From assembly GCA_030626045.1 (NCBI GenBank), contig DAOUPS010000049.1, forward strand, positions 1 to 6,542: a stretch of 6,542 bases of DNA, written 5' to 3'. Below the pieces are notes generated by a model. That model ran no database searches. It had not been told where the DNA came from and saw only the letters and a program-made list of their open reading frames with translations. This stretch comes from a bacterium. Lineage in GTDB: Bacteria; Patescibacteriota; Minisyncoccia; Moranbacterales; DUUL01. Both the position numbers and the translations under genes were made by a program. Below are positions 1-4,197 of this stretch, piece by piece (within the stretch, counting starts at the first letter, position 1; every line of letters starts with the position of its first letter).

Positions 1-343
1 GAAAATCTTTCGCGTTAATTCCTTTTATTTTTATCTTATGACTCTTTGAGTTTATCCTTAATTCATCTTCCAATAAATTTCCCGTTATTGTTTCATCGGT
101 AATGGTATTTAAAAAGCCACCAAGAACACGTGGTGGAATTGTAATATTTCCCTCTTTTTCAATTTTGGCGCCTATATATACTTTAATTGCAATCTCAAGA
201 TTTGTGGCTGAAATAACAATCTGCCCTTTATCCGTACTTAAAAGAATATTACTCAAAATTGGAAGTGTTGTTTGTTTAGAAACAATTCTTTCAACTTTTG
301 ATACAGCGCTTCTTAAGTTAATTGTTTTACAAGTAAATTTCAT
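1..343 (-). CDS. dnaN: DNA polymerase III beta sliding clamp, N-terminal part (cut by window edge)
   Basis: DnaN forms the ring-shaped dimer that tethers the replicative polymerase to DNA and recruits other replication and repair proteins. Reading the minus strand from ATG at 343 gives 114 residues with no stop before the window edge. They begin MKFTCKTINL and include TTLPILSNILLSTD (about 25-38) and ISATNLEIAI (about 44-53), which are typical of the first clamp domain; IPPRVLGGFL near 69-78 also fits the family. About two thirds of a normal clamp of roughly 370 residues lies outside the window. The gene is downstream of dnaA on the same strand, 297 bases away, with the origin between them. 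No clear Shine-Dalgarno precedes the ATG. A TATAAT at 377-382 could be its -10, but no good -35 is in register; the perfect DnaA box at 403-411 lies about where one would be, so DnaA control is possible but only inferred. Confidence 0.95.
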   Translation of the reverse strand, partial: MKFTCKTINLRSAVSKVERIVSKQTTLPILSNILLSTDKGQIVISATNLEIAIKVYIGAKIEKEGNITIPPRVLGGFLNTITDETITGNLLEDELRINSKSHKIKIKGINAKDF

Positions 344-401
344 TGTAAGAGTAAAAAAGATTATATATAAATTATTATTATATTTTATTACAGATATAAA
401 A
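344..401. other. Candidate DNA unwinding element
   Basis: This stretch is almost pure A and T, with runs such as TTATATATAAATTATTATTA, and directly borders the perfect DnaA box at 403-411. Its composition and position fit the site of first melting. The exact limits are inferred. Confidence 0.5.
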
Positions 402-402
402 C

Positions 403-411
403 TGTGGATAA
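403..411 (-). promoter_or_regulatory. DnaA box, perfect match
   Basis: The plus strand reads TGTGGATAA, so the minus strand is TTATCCACA, the full consensus. It sits between the AT-rich tract and the rest of the box cluster, about 60 bases upstream of the dnaN start. Confidence 0.85.
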
Positions 412-455
412 ATTTTAAATATACTTTAATAAAAAGGAAAAAGTACTATAAAATA

Positions 456-464
456 TGTGAATAA
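456..464 (-). promoter_or_regulatory. DnaA box, one mismatch
   Basis: TGTGAATAA on the plus strand is TTATTCACA on the minus strand, differing from consensus only at position 5. It has the same orientation as the perfect box. Confidence 0.65.
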
Positions 465-535
465 TAGTAGGAATAACTTTTGGCGAACATGTAAACTTGT
501 GGGGATAAAATAGTCCAAAAGAGAATATTTGCAAT

Positions 536-544
536 TTATGCACA
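536..544 (+). promoter_or_regulatory. DnaA box, one mismatch
   Basis: TTATGCACA differs from the consensus at position 5 only. It is the first of three plus-oriented boxes on the dnaA side of the origin. Confidence 0.65.
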
Positions 545-590
545 AGTATTTAAGTGTATTATATTAATGCGGTAACAATATAATAACAAT

Positions 591-599
591 ATATTCACA
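591..599 (+). promoter_or_regulatory. DnaA box, two mismatches
   Basis: ATATTCACA matches TTATCCACA at seven of nine positions and lies only two bases before the better box at 602-610 in the same orientation, which suggests a paired site. Alone it would be weak evidence. Confidence 0.45.
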
Positions 600-601
600 A
601 C

Positions 602-610
602 TTATCTACA
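602..610 (+). promoter_or_regulatory. DnaA box, one mismatch
   Basis: TTATCTACA differs from the consensus at position 6 only. It lies about 30 bases beyond the dnaA stop codon, inside the origin gap. Confidence 0.65.
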
Positions 611-640
611 AATTTTTCAACATTTATTAAGAATAACCTA

Positions 641-2059
641 CTAGTAGTCAATGAATTTTTCCCTAATAAACTTTAATTGGTCTTGAAGAAGGTCGTTTTT
701 ATCTAATTCTTTTTTGATCTTCTCAAAGGCATAAATTGCCGTTGAATGGTCGCGTCCGCCTACAGCATTTCCAATTTCAGGAAAAGAAAGGCTGGTTTCA
801 TTTCTTAAGAGATAAATAGCGATTTGCCGCGGCTTAACAACATTCTTTTTTCTGCAGCGGCCCGATAGTTCTTCTTTTTTCACTTCATAAAAATCAGCTA
901 CAGAACAAAGAATCTTTTCGGGTGTCAAGGTTTTCATCCTATTCACAGAAATAACATCTTTGGTCAAGTCTTTTATATCGGAAAGTCGAGGTTTGTTTTT
1001 ATTGAGTTGAAAAGTAACAATTATTTTATTAAGTGCTCCCTCAAGTTCGCGGACATTGTGATAGATGTGTTCGGCAAGATAATTTATGATCTCATTAGGA
1101 AGAGAAAACTGCTTCTCATCGAGCTTTGCTTGAATAATAGCAGTTCTTGTTTCCAGGTCAGGCTTGCTTACGTCAGCCATCATTCCTCCTTCAAATCGGG
1201 AACGAAGCCGATCTTCGAGCGTGGGAATGGATTTTGGTGCACGGTCAGAACTTAAAATGATCTGTTTCCCGTGCTGATAAAGAGATTCGAAAACATGAAA
1301 GAATTCTTCTTGTGTTTTTTCCTTGCCGGAAAGAAATTGGACATCATCAAGGATAAGGACATCAAGACCAATATAATTATTTTTAAATTCTTTCGCTTTT
1401 GATCTTTGAATTGCGTCAACAAGCTCGTTGGTAAAACGTTCCATACTCAGATAGCGCACTTTCAAATGAGGATTAACCTGAAGCGCGTAGTTCCCTGTTG
1501 ACTGTAATAAATGCGTTTTGCCTAATCCGACTCCGCCGTAGATGAATAAGGGATTATAGTTTTGACCCGGATTTTCAGCGATTGAGCGGCACGCGGCATA
1601 AGCCAGTTCATTATTTGTGCCTACAACAAAAACATCAAAAGTATATCTTTTATTTAAATTTGTTGAAAAATGAAAATGAGAAGATGTTGAATTTGAAAAA
1701 GAAGCGGTTGGAGAAAAAGACGATTGTTTTGGGTGAACAACGGCCTGAGCGGCCTGAGGCGGATTGGTAACTATCGAATCAATACTTCTTGATTGTTGGG
1801 GTGCCATATCGGATTTATTGCCAATATGACAGGAAAGATGATTGATCTTAGGATAATGCTTGTGAATTGAATCTAAGATATTTCTTTTATATTTCTTTTC
1901 CAGCCATTCTTTTGCGAAGATATTAGGAACAAGTATGACAATTCCGTCGTTGTTCATATCGTATACGGCGGTGTTTTTAAACCATGTAGTAAAGCTGGCT
2001 TTCGATATCGAAAGCTCCAGTTCCCCCAGCACTGCCTGCCAAAGTTCATCTTTTGTCAT
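641..2059 (-). CDS. dnaA: Chromosomal replication initiator protein DnaA, complete
   Basis: DnaA is the AAA+ ATPase that binds DnaA boxes, melts oriC and recruits the replicative helicase. All four domains are visible in 472 residues, a normal length. Residues 1-80 form the protein-interaction domain (LWQAVLGELELS). Residues 80-135 are a Ser/Gln/Pro-rich linker. The AAA+ core follows: Walker A GGVGLGKT (175-182), Walker B LILDDV (235-240), sensor 1 LSSDR (269-273), box VII RLRSRF with its arginines (284-289) and sensor 2 VRELEGALN (336-344). The C-terminal DNA-binding domain contains KPRQIAIYLLR (409-419) and the DnaA signature GGRDHSTAIYA (434-444). No key residue is missing. The ATG at 2059 gives the expected family N-terminus; upstream there is only a weak purine stretch, not a strong Shine-Dalgarno. 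The origin and dnaN follow directly. The core sequence resembles Patescibacteria homologues, by recollection rather than search. Confidence 0.98.
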   Translation of the reverse strand: MTKDELWQAVLGELELSISKASFTTWFKNTAVYDMNNDGIVILVPNIFAKEWLEKKYKRNILDSIHKHYPKINHLSCHIGNKSDMAPQQSRSIDSIVTNPPQAAQAVVHPKQSSFSPTASFSNSTSSHFHFSTNLNKRYTFDVFVVGTNNELAYAACRSIAENPGQNYNPLFIYGGVGLGKTHLLQSTGNYALQVNPHLKVRYLSMERFTNELVDAIQRSKAKEFKNNYIGLDVLILDDVQFLSGKEKTQEEFFHVFESLYQHGKQIILSSDRAPKSIPTLEDRLRSRFEGGMMADVSKPDLETRTAIIQAKLDEKQFSLPNEIINYLAEHIYHNVRELEGALNKIIVTFQLNKNKPRLSDIKDLTKDVISVNRMKTLTPEKILCSVADFYEVKKEELSGRCRKKNVVKPRQIAIYLLRNETSLSFPEIGNAVGGRDHSTAIYAFEKIKKELDKNDLLQDQLKFIREKFIDY

Positions 2060-2100
2060 TGTTGTTCTTGTGAAGATTGGAAATCACTTTTGTGTTTTAA

Positions 2101-2129
2101 AGTCTAACCGACTTTCAACAAGAAATCAA
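2101..2129 (-). promoter_or_regulatory. Weak candidate dnaA promoter
   Basis: On the minus strand TTGATT (2129-2124) and TAGACT (2106-2101) are separated by 17 bases. Each matches four of six sigma-70 consensus bases. Transcription would start near 2094, about 35 bases before the dnaA ATG. An 8-bp inverted repeat (TCAACAAT at 2126-2133 with ATTGTTGA at 2148-2155) overlaps the -35 side. A two-mismatch DnaA-box-like site (TTCTACACA on the minus strand, 2139-2147) lies inside it, which would suit autoregulation. This is the best candidate in a leader without a clear promoter. Confidence 0.35.
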
Positions 2130-2189
2130 CAATATTTGTGTGTAGAAATTGTTGAAAAGCTGTGGAATGTATAAAAAGTGAATGAAAAA

Positions 2190-2228
2190 GAAAAAAGGAG
2201 AAATGTCTTTTTAAAACACTTCCCCTTT
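2190..2228 (-). terminator. Rho-independent terminator of the lipoprotein gene
   Basis: In minus-strand RNA, arms at 2228-2216 and 2206-2194 pair over 13 bp, including two G-U pairs, around a 9-base loop. The 3' arm runs straight into a U-rich tail (the A-rich plus strand at 2185-2196). It is about 40 bases beyond the stop at 2268 and separates that gene from dnaA. Confidence 0.8.
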
Positions 2229-2267
2229 ATCTGTTAAGAAAGAACTCGGAAGGTATGACAAGACTAG

Positions 2268-2819
2268 TTAATATGCCCCAATATGCCATCCATCATCTTT
2301 TTTTACCATAGTACACATCCCTATCCCTTCCGACAATACTTTAGCTCCTCTCTTTTTGAGGAACTTTCCGAACTCGTTGAGCTCTCCTTTGAACTCAAAC
2401 TCGACGGTAGTGCTCTCATAGAAAGCGATTTTTCCCGGCGATGGGTTATTGGTGATCCTGAAATCCACCTTTTTTACTATCATAGGATAGATCTTGAACT
2501 TCTTCACGATTGCCGGGACGGATCCCTCATTAAGGAGATACTTTTCTCCCCTGTAACCCTTAATTTCTGGTCCTTTAGAAACGTATCCTTTTTTGATTGC
2601 TTCAATGACGATAGAGGCACTCCATGTCTTAGAATTCTTCGTTATAACCCGATGCATTTCTATCCTTCCCGCATCAGATTCCCTTTCTAATACGGAAATA
2701 ACTATGGAGTGAAATTCTCTTTCAGCCTGTTGTTCCTTAGTTAATGGCGCGCAGCCAAAAAGAAAAAAAGTTGTTACGAAAACAATACTCACAAGAGCCA
2801 CAAAATTTCGCATACGCAT
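2268..2819 (-). CDS. Small lipoprotein of unknown function
   Basis: This 183-residue protein starts with a short basic stretch (MRMRN), a hydrophobic core (about 6-21) and LFGC with Cys23, which fits a lipoprotein signal peptide; Phe at -2 is less usual. The mature part is lysine-rich and looks like an alpha/beta fold, with DFRITNNPSPGKIAFYESTTVEF and GMCTMVKKDDGWHIGAY near the end; the final W-H-I-G pattern recalls small extracytoplasmic NTF2-like or DUF lipoproteins, but I do not recognise the family. It should be membrane-anchored and exported. The ATG at 2819 has AGGGAGG five bases upstream, so this start is preferred over ATG at 2813. It is a single-gene unit with a good promoter (2933-2961) and terminator (2190-2228). 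The strong Shine-Dalgarno differs from every other gene here, which hints at acquisition from another lineage. Confidence 0.85.
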   Translation of the reverse strand: MRMRNFVALVSIVFVTTFFLFGCAPLTKEQQAEREFHSIVISVLERESDAGRIEMHRVITKNSKTWSASIVIEAIKKGYVSKGPEIKGYRGEKYLLNEGSVPAIVKKFKIYPMIVKKVDFRITNNPSPGKIAFYESTTVEFEFKGELNEFGKFLKKRGAKVLSEGIGMCTMVKKDDGWHIGAY

Positions 2820-2824
2820 AATAG

Positions 2825-2831
2825 CCTCCCT
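2825..2831 (-). promoter_or_regulatory. Strong Shine-Dalgarno of the lipoprotein gene
   Basis: The minus strand reads AGGGAGG followed by CTATT and the ATG at 2819. It is the only strong, well-spaced ribosome binding site in the window and decides the start. Confidence 0.8.
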
Positions 2832-2932
2832 CTGCGTGTCTGTTGTTGTCTATGGAAAGCAAAGATTTATACGTTACCTCCTTTTCAATATGTTTATGTT
2901 GTTAAGTTACTAATTTTGTTTTTGAGGTATTT

Positions 2933-2961
2933 ATAATAATCTAAAAAAGGTTTTTTGTCAA
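2933..2961 (-). promoter_or_regulatory. Promoter of the lipoprotein gene
   Basis: On the minus strand TTGACA (2961-2956, perfect) is followed after 17 bases by TATTAT (2938-2933, five of six). Transcription would start near 2926, leaving a leader of about 105 bases. That leader holds a second Shine-Dalgarno-like AAAAGGAGGT (2885-2876) without a start codon at the right distance. Confidence 0.65.
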
Positions 2962-3099
2962 GGCTAAAAATGTTGTTTTTTGTTAACTTCTCTTGACACG
3001 TAAAACACAAAAAACATTGATTTTAAAAGCTGTTTTACGAGTAAAAATAAAAAACAGCAAAAAGTGCCAGTATCTATTGACAAAGCACTAATAATTCAG

Positions 3100-3128
3100 T
3101 GTAACTTACATACTTGATGTAAGTTACA
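3100..3128. repeat. Perfect 11-bp inverted repeat
   Basis: Arms TGTAACTTACA (3100-3110) and TGTAAGTTACA (3118-3128) are perfectly complementary around a 7-base spacer. No T-tract follows on either strand, so it is not a simple terminator. A perfect TTGACA lies 17 bases before it (3077-3082). It may be an operator or a structural hairpin. Confidence 0.7.
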
Positions 3129-3130
3129 AG

Positions 3131-3168
3131 TGTTATTCACTGACTATTACTACACTTCAGAAGATCAA
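3131..3168. repeat. Probable degenerate copy of the parS module, second parS missing
   Basis: ATTACTAC-4 nt-CAGAA (3146-3162) matches the spacer of the two intact modules (ATTACTACTACCCAGAA) outside four variable bases. Here CAGAA runs straight into GATCAA (3163-3168), whereas in the module at 3234-3289 the same two words flank an intact parS. The preceding TGTTATTCACTGACTA is where the first parS would be and keeps only part of it. Relationship is inferred from these matches. Confidence 0.5.
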
Positions 3169-3236
3169 GTAGTTTCAATAGTTTGTTTTTATATGGTCTC
3201 AATCCGATACCATTCAAAGCACAATTAATATTACAA

Positions 3237-3252
3237 TGTTCCACGTGGAACA
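3237..3252. other. parS: parS site 1
   Basis: TGTTCCACGTGGAACA is a perfect 16-bp palindrome and extends to 20 bp with the flanking AA/TT. It fits the conserved bacterial parS (TGTTNCACGTGNAACA) bound by ParB, which spreads from it as a CTP-dependent clamp and organises the origin region for segregation. Confidence 0.93.
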
Positions 3253-3268
3253 TTACTACTACCCAGAA

Positions 3269-3284
3269 TGTTTCACGTGAAACA
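3269..3284. other. parS: parS site 2
   Basis: TGTTTCACGTGAAACA is a perfect palindrome and the canonical parS sequence, 32 bp after site 1. Confidence 0.94.
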
Positions 3285-3382
3285 TTGATCAAATAACAGA
3301 CATCGAAGAACAACAGCTATCCTTTACCGCTCCATACTGCCAAACCCTTTATCAGAACCTATCCACCAGAAGGAATCTAGAA

Positions 3383-3398
3383 TGTTTCACGTGGAACA
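3383..3398. other. parS: parS site 3
   Basis: TGTTTCACGTGGAACA, palindromic except for one pair, equals the Bacillus-type parS read on the other strand. It is the only solitary site and lies roughly midway between the two paired modules. Confidence 0.93.
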
Positions 3399-3431
3399 TT
3401 AACAAAAAACCGTATTCCGGGCCAATAATAT

Positions 3432-3445
3432 TTTTCTCGAGAAAA
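3432..3445. repeat. Perfect 14-bp palindrome
   Basis: TTTTCTCGAGAAAA is self-complementary without a spacer and sits between parS 3 and the second paired module. It may be a protein binding site; nothing else supports a role. Confidence 0.6.
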
Positions 3446-3515
3446 GTCAAAGCCAAAAGAAGGCCGCAGGTATGGTTTTAAATAGTAGTTATTAGAAAGC
3501 GATCAATATCATCAA

Positions 3516-3531
3516 TGTTCCACGTGAAACA
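3516..3531. other. parS: parS site 4
   Basis: TGTTCCACGTGAAACA is identical to the well-known Bacillus subtilis-type parS. It is the first site of module copy 2. Confidence 0.94.
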
Positions 3532-3547
3532 TTACTACTACCCAGAA

Positions 3548-3563
3548 TGTTCCACGTGAAACA
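3548..3563. other. parS: parS site 5
   Basis: TGTTCCACGTGAAACA, identical to site 4 and 32 bp after it. It is the last site of the cluster. Confidence 0.94.
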
Positions 3564-3619
3564 TTGATATTTACACAAAGATATTATGGGCACTGTCAAG
3601 ACAAGAAACAGTTACACAT

Positions 3620-3648
3620 TTGACAGATAACAATTTACGTGTTCTAAA
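3620..3648 (+). promoter_or_regulatory. Candidate promoter upstream of the tRNA region
   Basis: A perfect TTGACA (3620-3625) is followed after 17 bases by TCTAAA (3643-3648, four of six). Its -35 is one arm of an inverted repeat, CTGTCAA (3593-3599) with TTGACAG (3620-3626). Transcription would run through the folded element into the tRNAs. Confidence 0.4.
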
Positions 3649-3652
3649 TGGA

Positions 3653-3681
3653 TTGACTCTTTCGAGTTTATTTTATAGTAT
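3653..3681 (+). promoter_or_regulatory. Second candidate promoter upstream of the tRNA region
   Basis: TTGACT (3653-3658, five of six) is followed after 17 bases by TAGTAT (3676-3681, four of six); TATAGT at 3674-3679 is an alternative -10 at 15 bases. Transcription would start near 3688, just before the GC-rich element at 3696. It may work together with the promoter at 3620. Confidence 0.4.
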
Positions 3682-3695
3682 ATATAAGTAATTGT

Positions 3696-3807
3696 GGGCC
3701 ATTAGCTCCCCAGTCATTCGACGGAGTAGGTATCTTCCGCCGAAAACAGCGGACAGCCTGCTTACCGGTAAGCAGGGGTCCGAGCACAACATACTCCCCC
3801 TGTTTTC
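3696..3807 (+). repeat. GC-rich folded element starting with a tRNA-Ala 5' fragment; possible structured RNA
   Basis: The first 13 bases (3696-3708) equal the first 13 of the tRNA-Ala at 3837, after which the sequence diverges completely. The element is much richer in G and C than its flanks. Complementary segments include TCCGC/GCGGA (3736-3740, 3749-3753), the palindrome at 3757-3776 closed by GGAC/GTCC (3751-3754, 3778-3781), GGAGTA/TACTCC (3723-3728, 3792-3797) and GAAAACAG/CTGTTTTC (3742-3749, 3800-3807). The last two pairings interleave, as in a pseudoknot, and cannot all coexist with the small hairpin in its full form. I do not recognise a known RNA family. It could be a small palindromic mobile repeat inserted in a duplicated tRNA start, or a transcribed leader. 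The minus strand has a short open frame (MLCSDPCLPVSRL...) which I take as a shadow. Confidence 0.5.
3757..3776. repeat. Perfect 20-bp palindrome
   Basis: CCTGCTTACCGGTAAGCAGG is fully self-complementary. As I recall, similar CCTGC...GCAGG palindromes with a CCGG centre recur in many copies in Patescibacteria and other uncultured genomes; I could not check this for this genome. Confidence 0.75.
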
Positions 3808-3836
3808 ACAAGCAGTATAAGATTTGATAATATTCC

Positions 3837-3909
3837 GGGCCATTAGCTCATCTGGTAGAGCGCATCCATGGCATGGATGAGGTGATCGGTTCGAGTCCGA
3901 TATGGTCCA
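3837..3909 (+). tRNA. tRNA-Ala (anticodon GGC)
   Basis: The 73 bases fold as a complete cloverleaf. Acceptor GGGCCAT pairs with ATGGTCC with one G-U; the D arm is GCTC/GAGC; the anticodon stem is CATCC/GGATG with loop ATGGCAT, giving GGC (reads GCC and GCU, alanine); the T arm is ATCGG-TTCGAGT-CCGAT. The discriminator is A. CCA is not encoded and must be added by a nucleotidyltransferase. A GATAAT at 3826-3831 ends only five bases before the gene, too close to be its promoter, so the start is probably farther upstream. The tRNA-Arg follows eight bases later. Confidence 0.95.
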
Positions 3910-3917
3910 CTGTATAT

Positions 3918-3989
3918 GCCTCTATAGCTCAATGGATAGAGCAAGGGACTCCTAAGCCCGAGATCTAGGTTCGATTCCTAGTAGGGGTA
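3918..3989 (+). tRNA. tRNA-Arg (anticodon CCU)
   Basis: The 72 bases have a D arm GCTC/GAGC, loop CTCCTAA with anticodon CCT (reads AGG, arginine) and T arm CTAGG-TTCGATT-CCTAG. Acceptor GCCTCTA pairs with TAGGGGT, with G-U at the terminal pair 1-72 and at 4-69. The anticodon stem is odd: AGGGA opposite GCCCG leaves three G-C pairs bounded by A-G mismatches at 27-43 and 31-39. The variable loop has four bases. CCA is not encoded. It is probably cotranscribed with tRNA-Ala. I saw no T-tract terminator behind it on the plus strand. Confidence 0.88.
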
Positions 3990-4026
3990 CAGTGATAATA
4001 ACTGTTGCTTAAGGCGAAAATGCAAC

Positions 4027-4059
4027 AAAAAAGGGAATTAGCTGTAAAAGATAATTCCC
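4027..4059 (-). terminator. Rho-independent terminator of the two-gene operon
   Basis: In minus-strand RNA GGGAAUUA (4059-4052) pairs perfectly with UAAUUCCC (4040-4033) around an 11-base loop, followed by six U (4032-4027). It lies about 140 bases beyond the stop at 4198 and protects the convergent tRNA genes. A weaker 7-bp hairpin (TAGAGAT 4177-4183 with ATCTCTA 4194-4200) overlaps the stop codon. Confidence 0.75.
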
Positions 4060-4197
4060 CAAGTTCGTATACTGTATCGGAACGGAACAAAAATGTGCGG
4101 TTCCATCCAAAGAATGTTTGAGTGCTGATTGCATAAATACTCCGGAAACAAAACAAATAAAGTCTTTTCAAAAGAATAGAGATCTTTCAACCAATCT

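Larger units (their letters stand above)
344..640. other. oriC: Probable chromosomal replication origin (oriC), dnaA-dnaN intergenic region
   Basis: This 297-base gap between the dnaA stop and the dnaN start contains one perfect DnaA box, three boxes with one mismatch and one with two, judged against TTATCCACA. The two boxes nearer dnaN (403-411 and 456-464) lie on the minus strand; the three nearer dnaA (536-544, 591-599, 602-610) lie on the plus strand, so the two groups face opposite ways. The DNA is extremely AT-rich, most of all at 344-400. A dnaA-oriC-dnaN order is the commonest bacterial arrangement. The region ends at a perfect palindrome, CTACTAGTAG (638-647), which overlaps the dnaA stop. 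I did not find a convincing DnaA-trio tract in the right position and orientation. Strand-skew analysis would confirm the origin. Confidence 0.85.
2962..3236. other. AT-rich intergenic region before the parS cluster
   Basis: I see no gene in this stretch on either strand; open frames are only a few codons long. It contains two isolated TTGACA hexamers (2993-2998 and 3077-3082) without a convincing -10 at normal spacing, an 11-bp inverted repeat (3100-3128), and a probable decayed parS module (3131-3168). Confidence 0.6.
3234..3289. repeat. 56-bp paired-parS module, copy 1
   Basis: This unit holds two parS sites whose starts are 32 bp apart, joined by a spacer reading TTACTACTACCCAGAA. It matches 3513-3568 at 54 of 56 positions, and both differences fall at the variable parS positions, so spacer and flanks are identical. 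The 32-bp step is close to three helical turns, placing both sites on one face of the DNA. Confidence 0.9.
3513..3568. repeat. 56-bp paired-parS module, copy 2
   Basis: Direct repeat of 3234-3289 with the same two-site arrangement, the same spacer and the same 32-bp phasing. The copies start 279 bp apart. High identity outside the ParB sites means a recent duplication, gene conversion, or selection on the spacer. Confidence 0.9.

Noticed and set aside
102..464. Plus-strand open frame of 120 codons
   Set aside because: It is antisense to dnaN, whose minus-strand translation is unmistakable, and then runs into the AT-rich origin.
498..508. Additional DnaA box (TTATCCCCACA on the minus strand)
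   Set aside because: It needs a two-base insertion to match consensus; noted only as box-like.
1007..1255. Plus-strand open frame inside dnaA
   Set aside because: Shadow of dnaA on the other strand; no protein-like features.
2161..2169. DnaA box TGTGGAATG in the dnaA leader
   Set aside because: Three mismatches to consensus.
1582..2174. Two further plus-strand frames (1582-1770 and 1935-2174)
   Set aside because: Both lie over the dnaA coding region, and the second merely runs on into its leader.
2283..2690. Plus-strand open frame of 135 codons
   Set aside because: Antisense to the lipoprotein gene, which has a promoter, strong Shine-Dalgarno, signal peptide and terminator.
3237..3563. 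CRISPR array
   Set aside because: The repeats are 16-bp palindromes of parS type with identical or irregular spacers and no cas genes.
3691..3800. Protein-coding gene on the minus strand (MLCSDPCLPVSRL...)
   Set aside because: Short, arises from the palindrome and the tRNA fragment, and has no ribosome binding site.
3826..3831. GATAAT as -10 of the tRNA-Ala promoter
   Set aside because: It ends five bases before the mature tRNA, leaving no room for a transcription start and 5' leader, and its -35 is poor.
3837..3989. tRNA-borne attachment site of an integrated element
   Set aside because: No integrase and no repeat of the tRNA 3' end in the window; only 5'-end fragments recur.
3965..4171. 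Minus-strand frame of 68 codons overlapping tRNA-Arg
   Set aside because: It covers part of a tRNA and contains the operon terminator; typical spurious frame.
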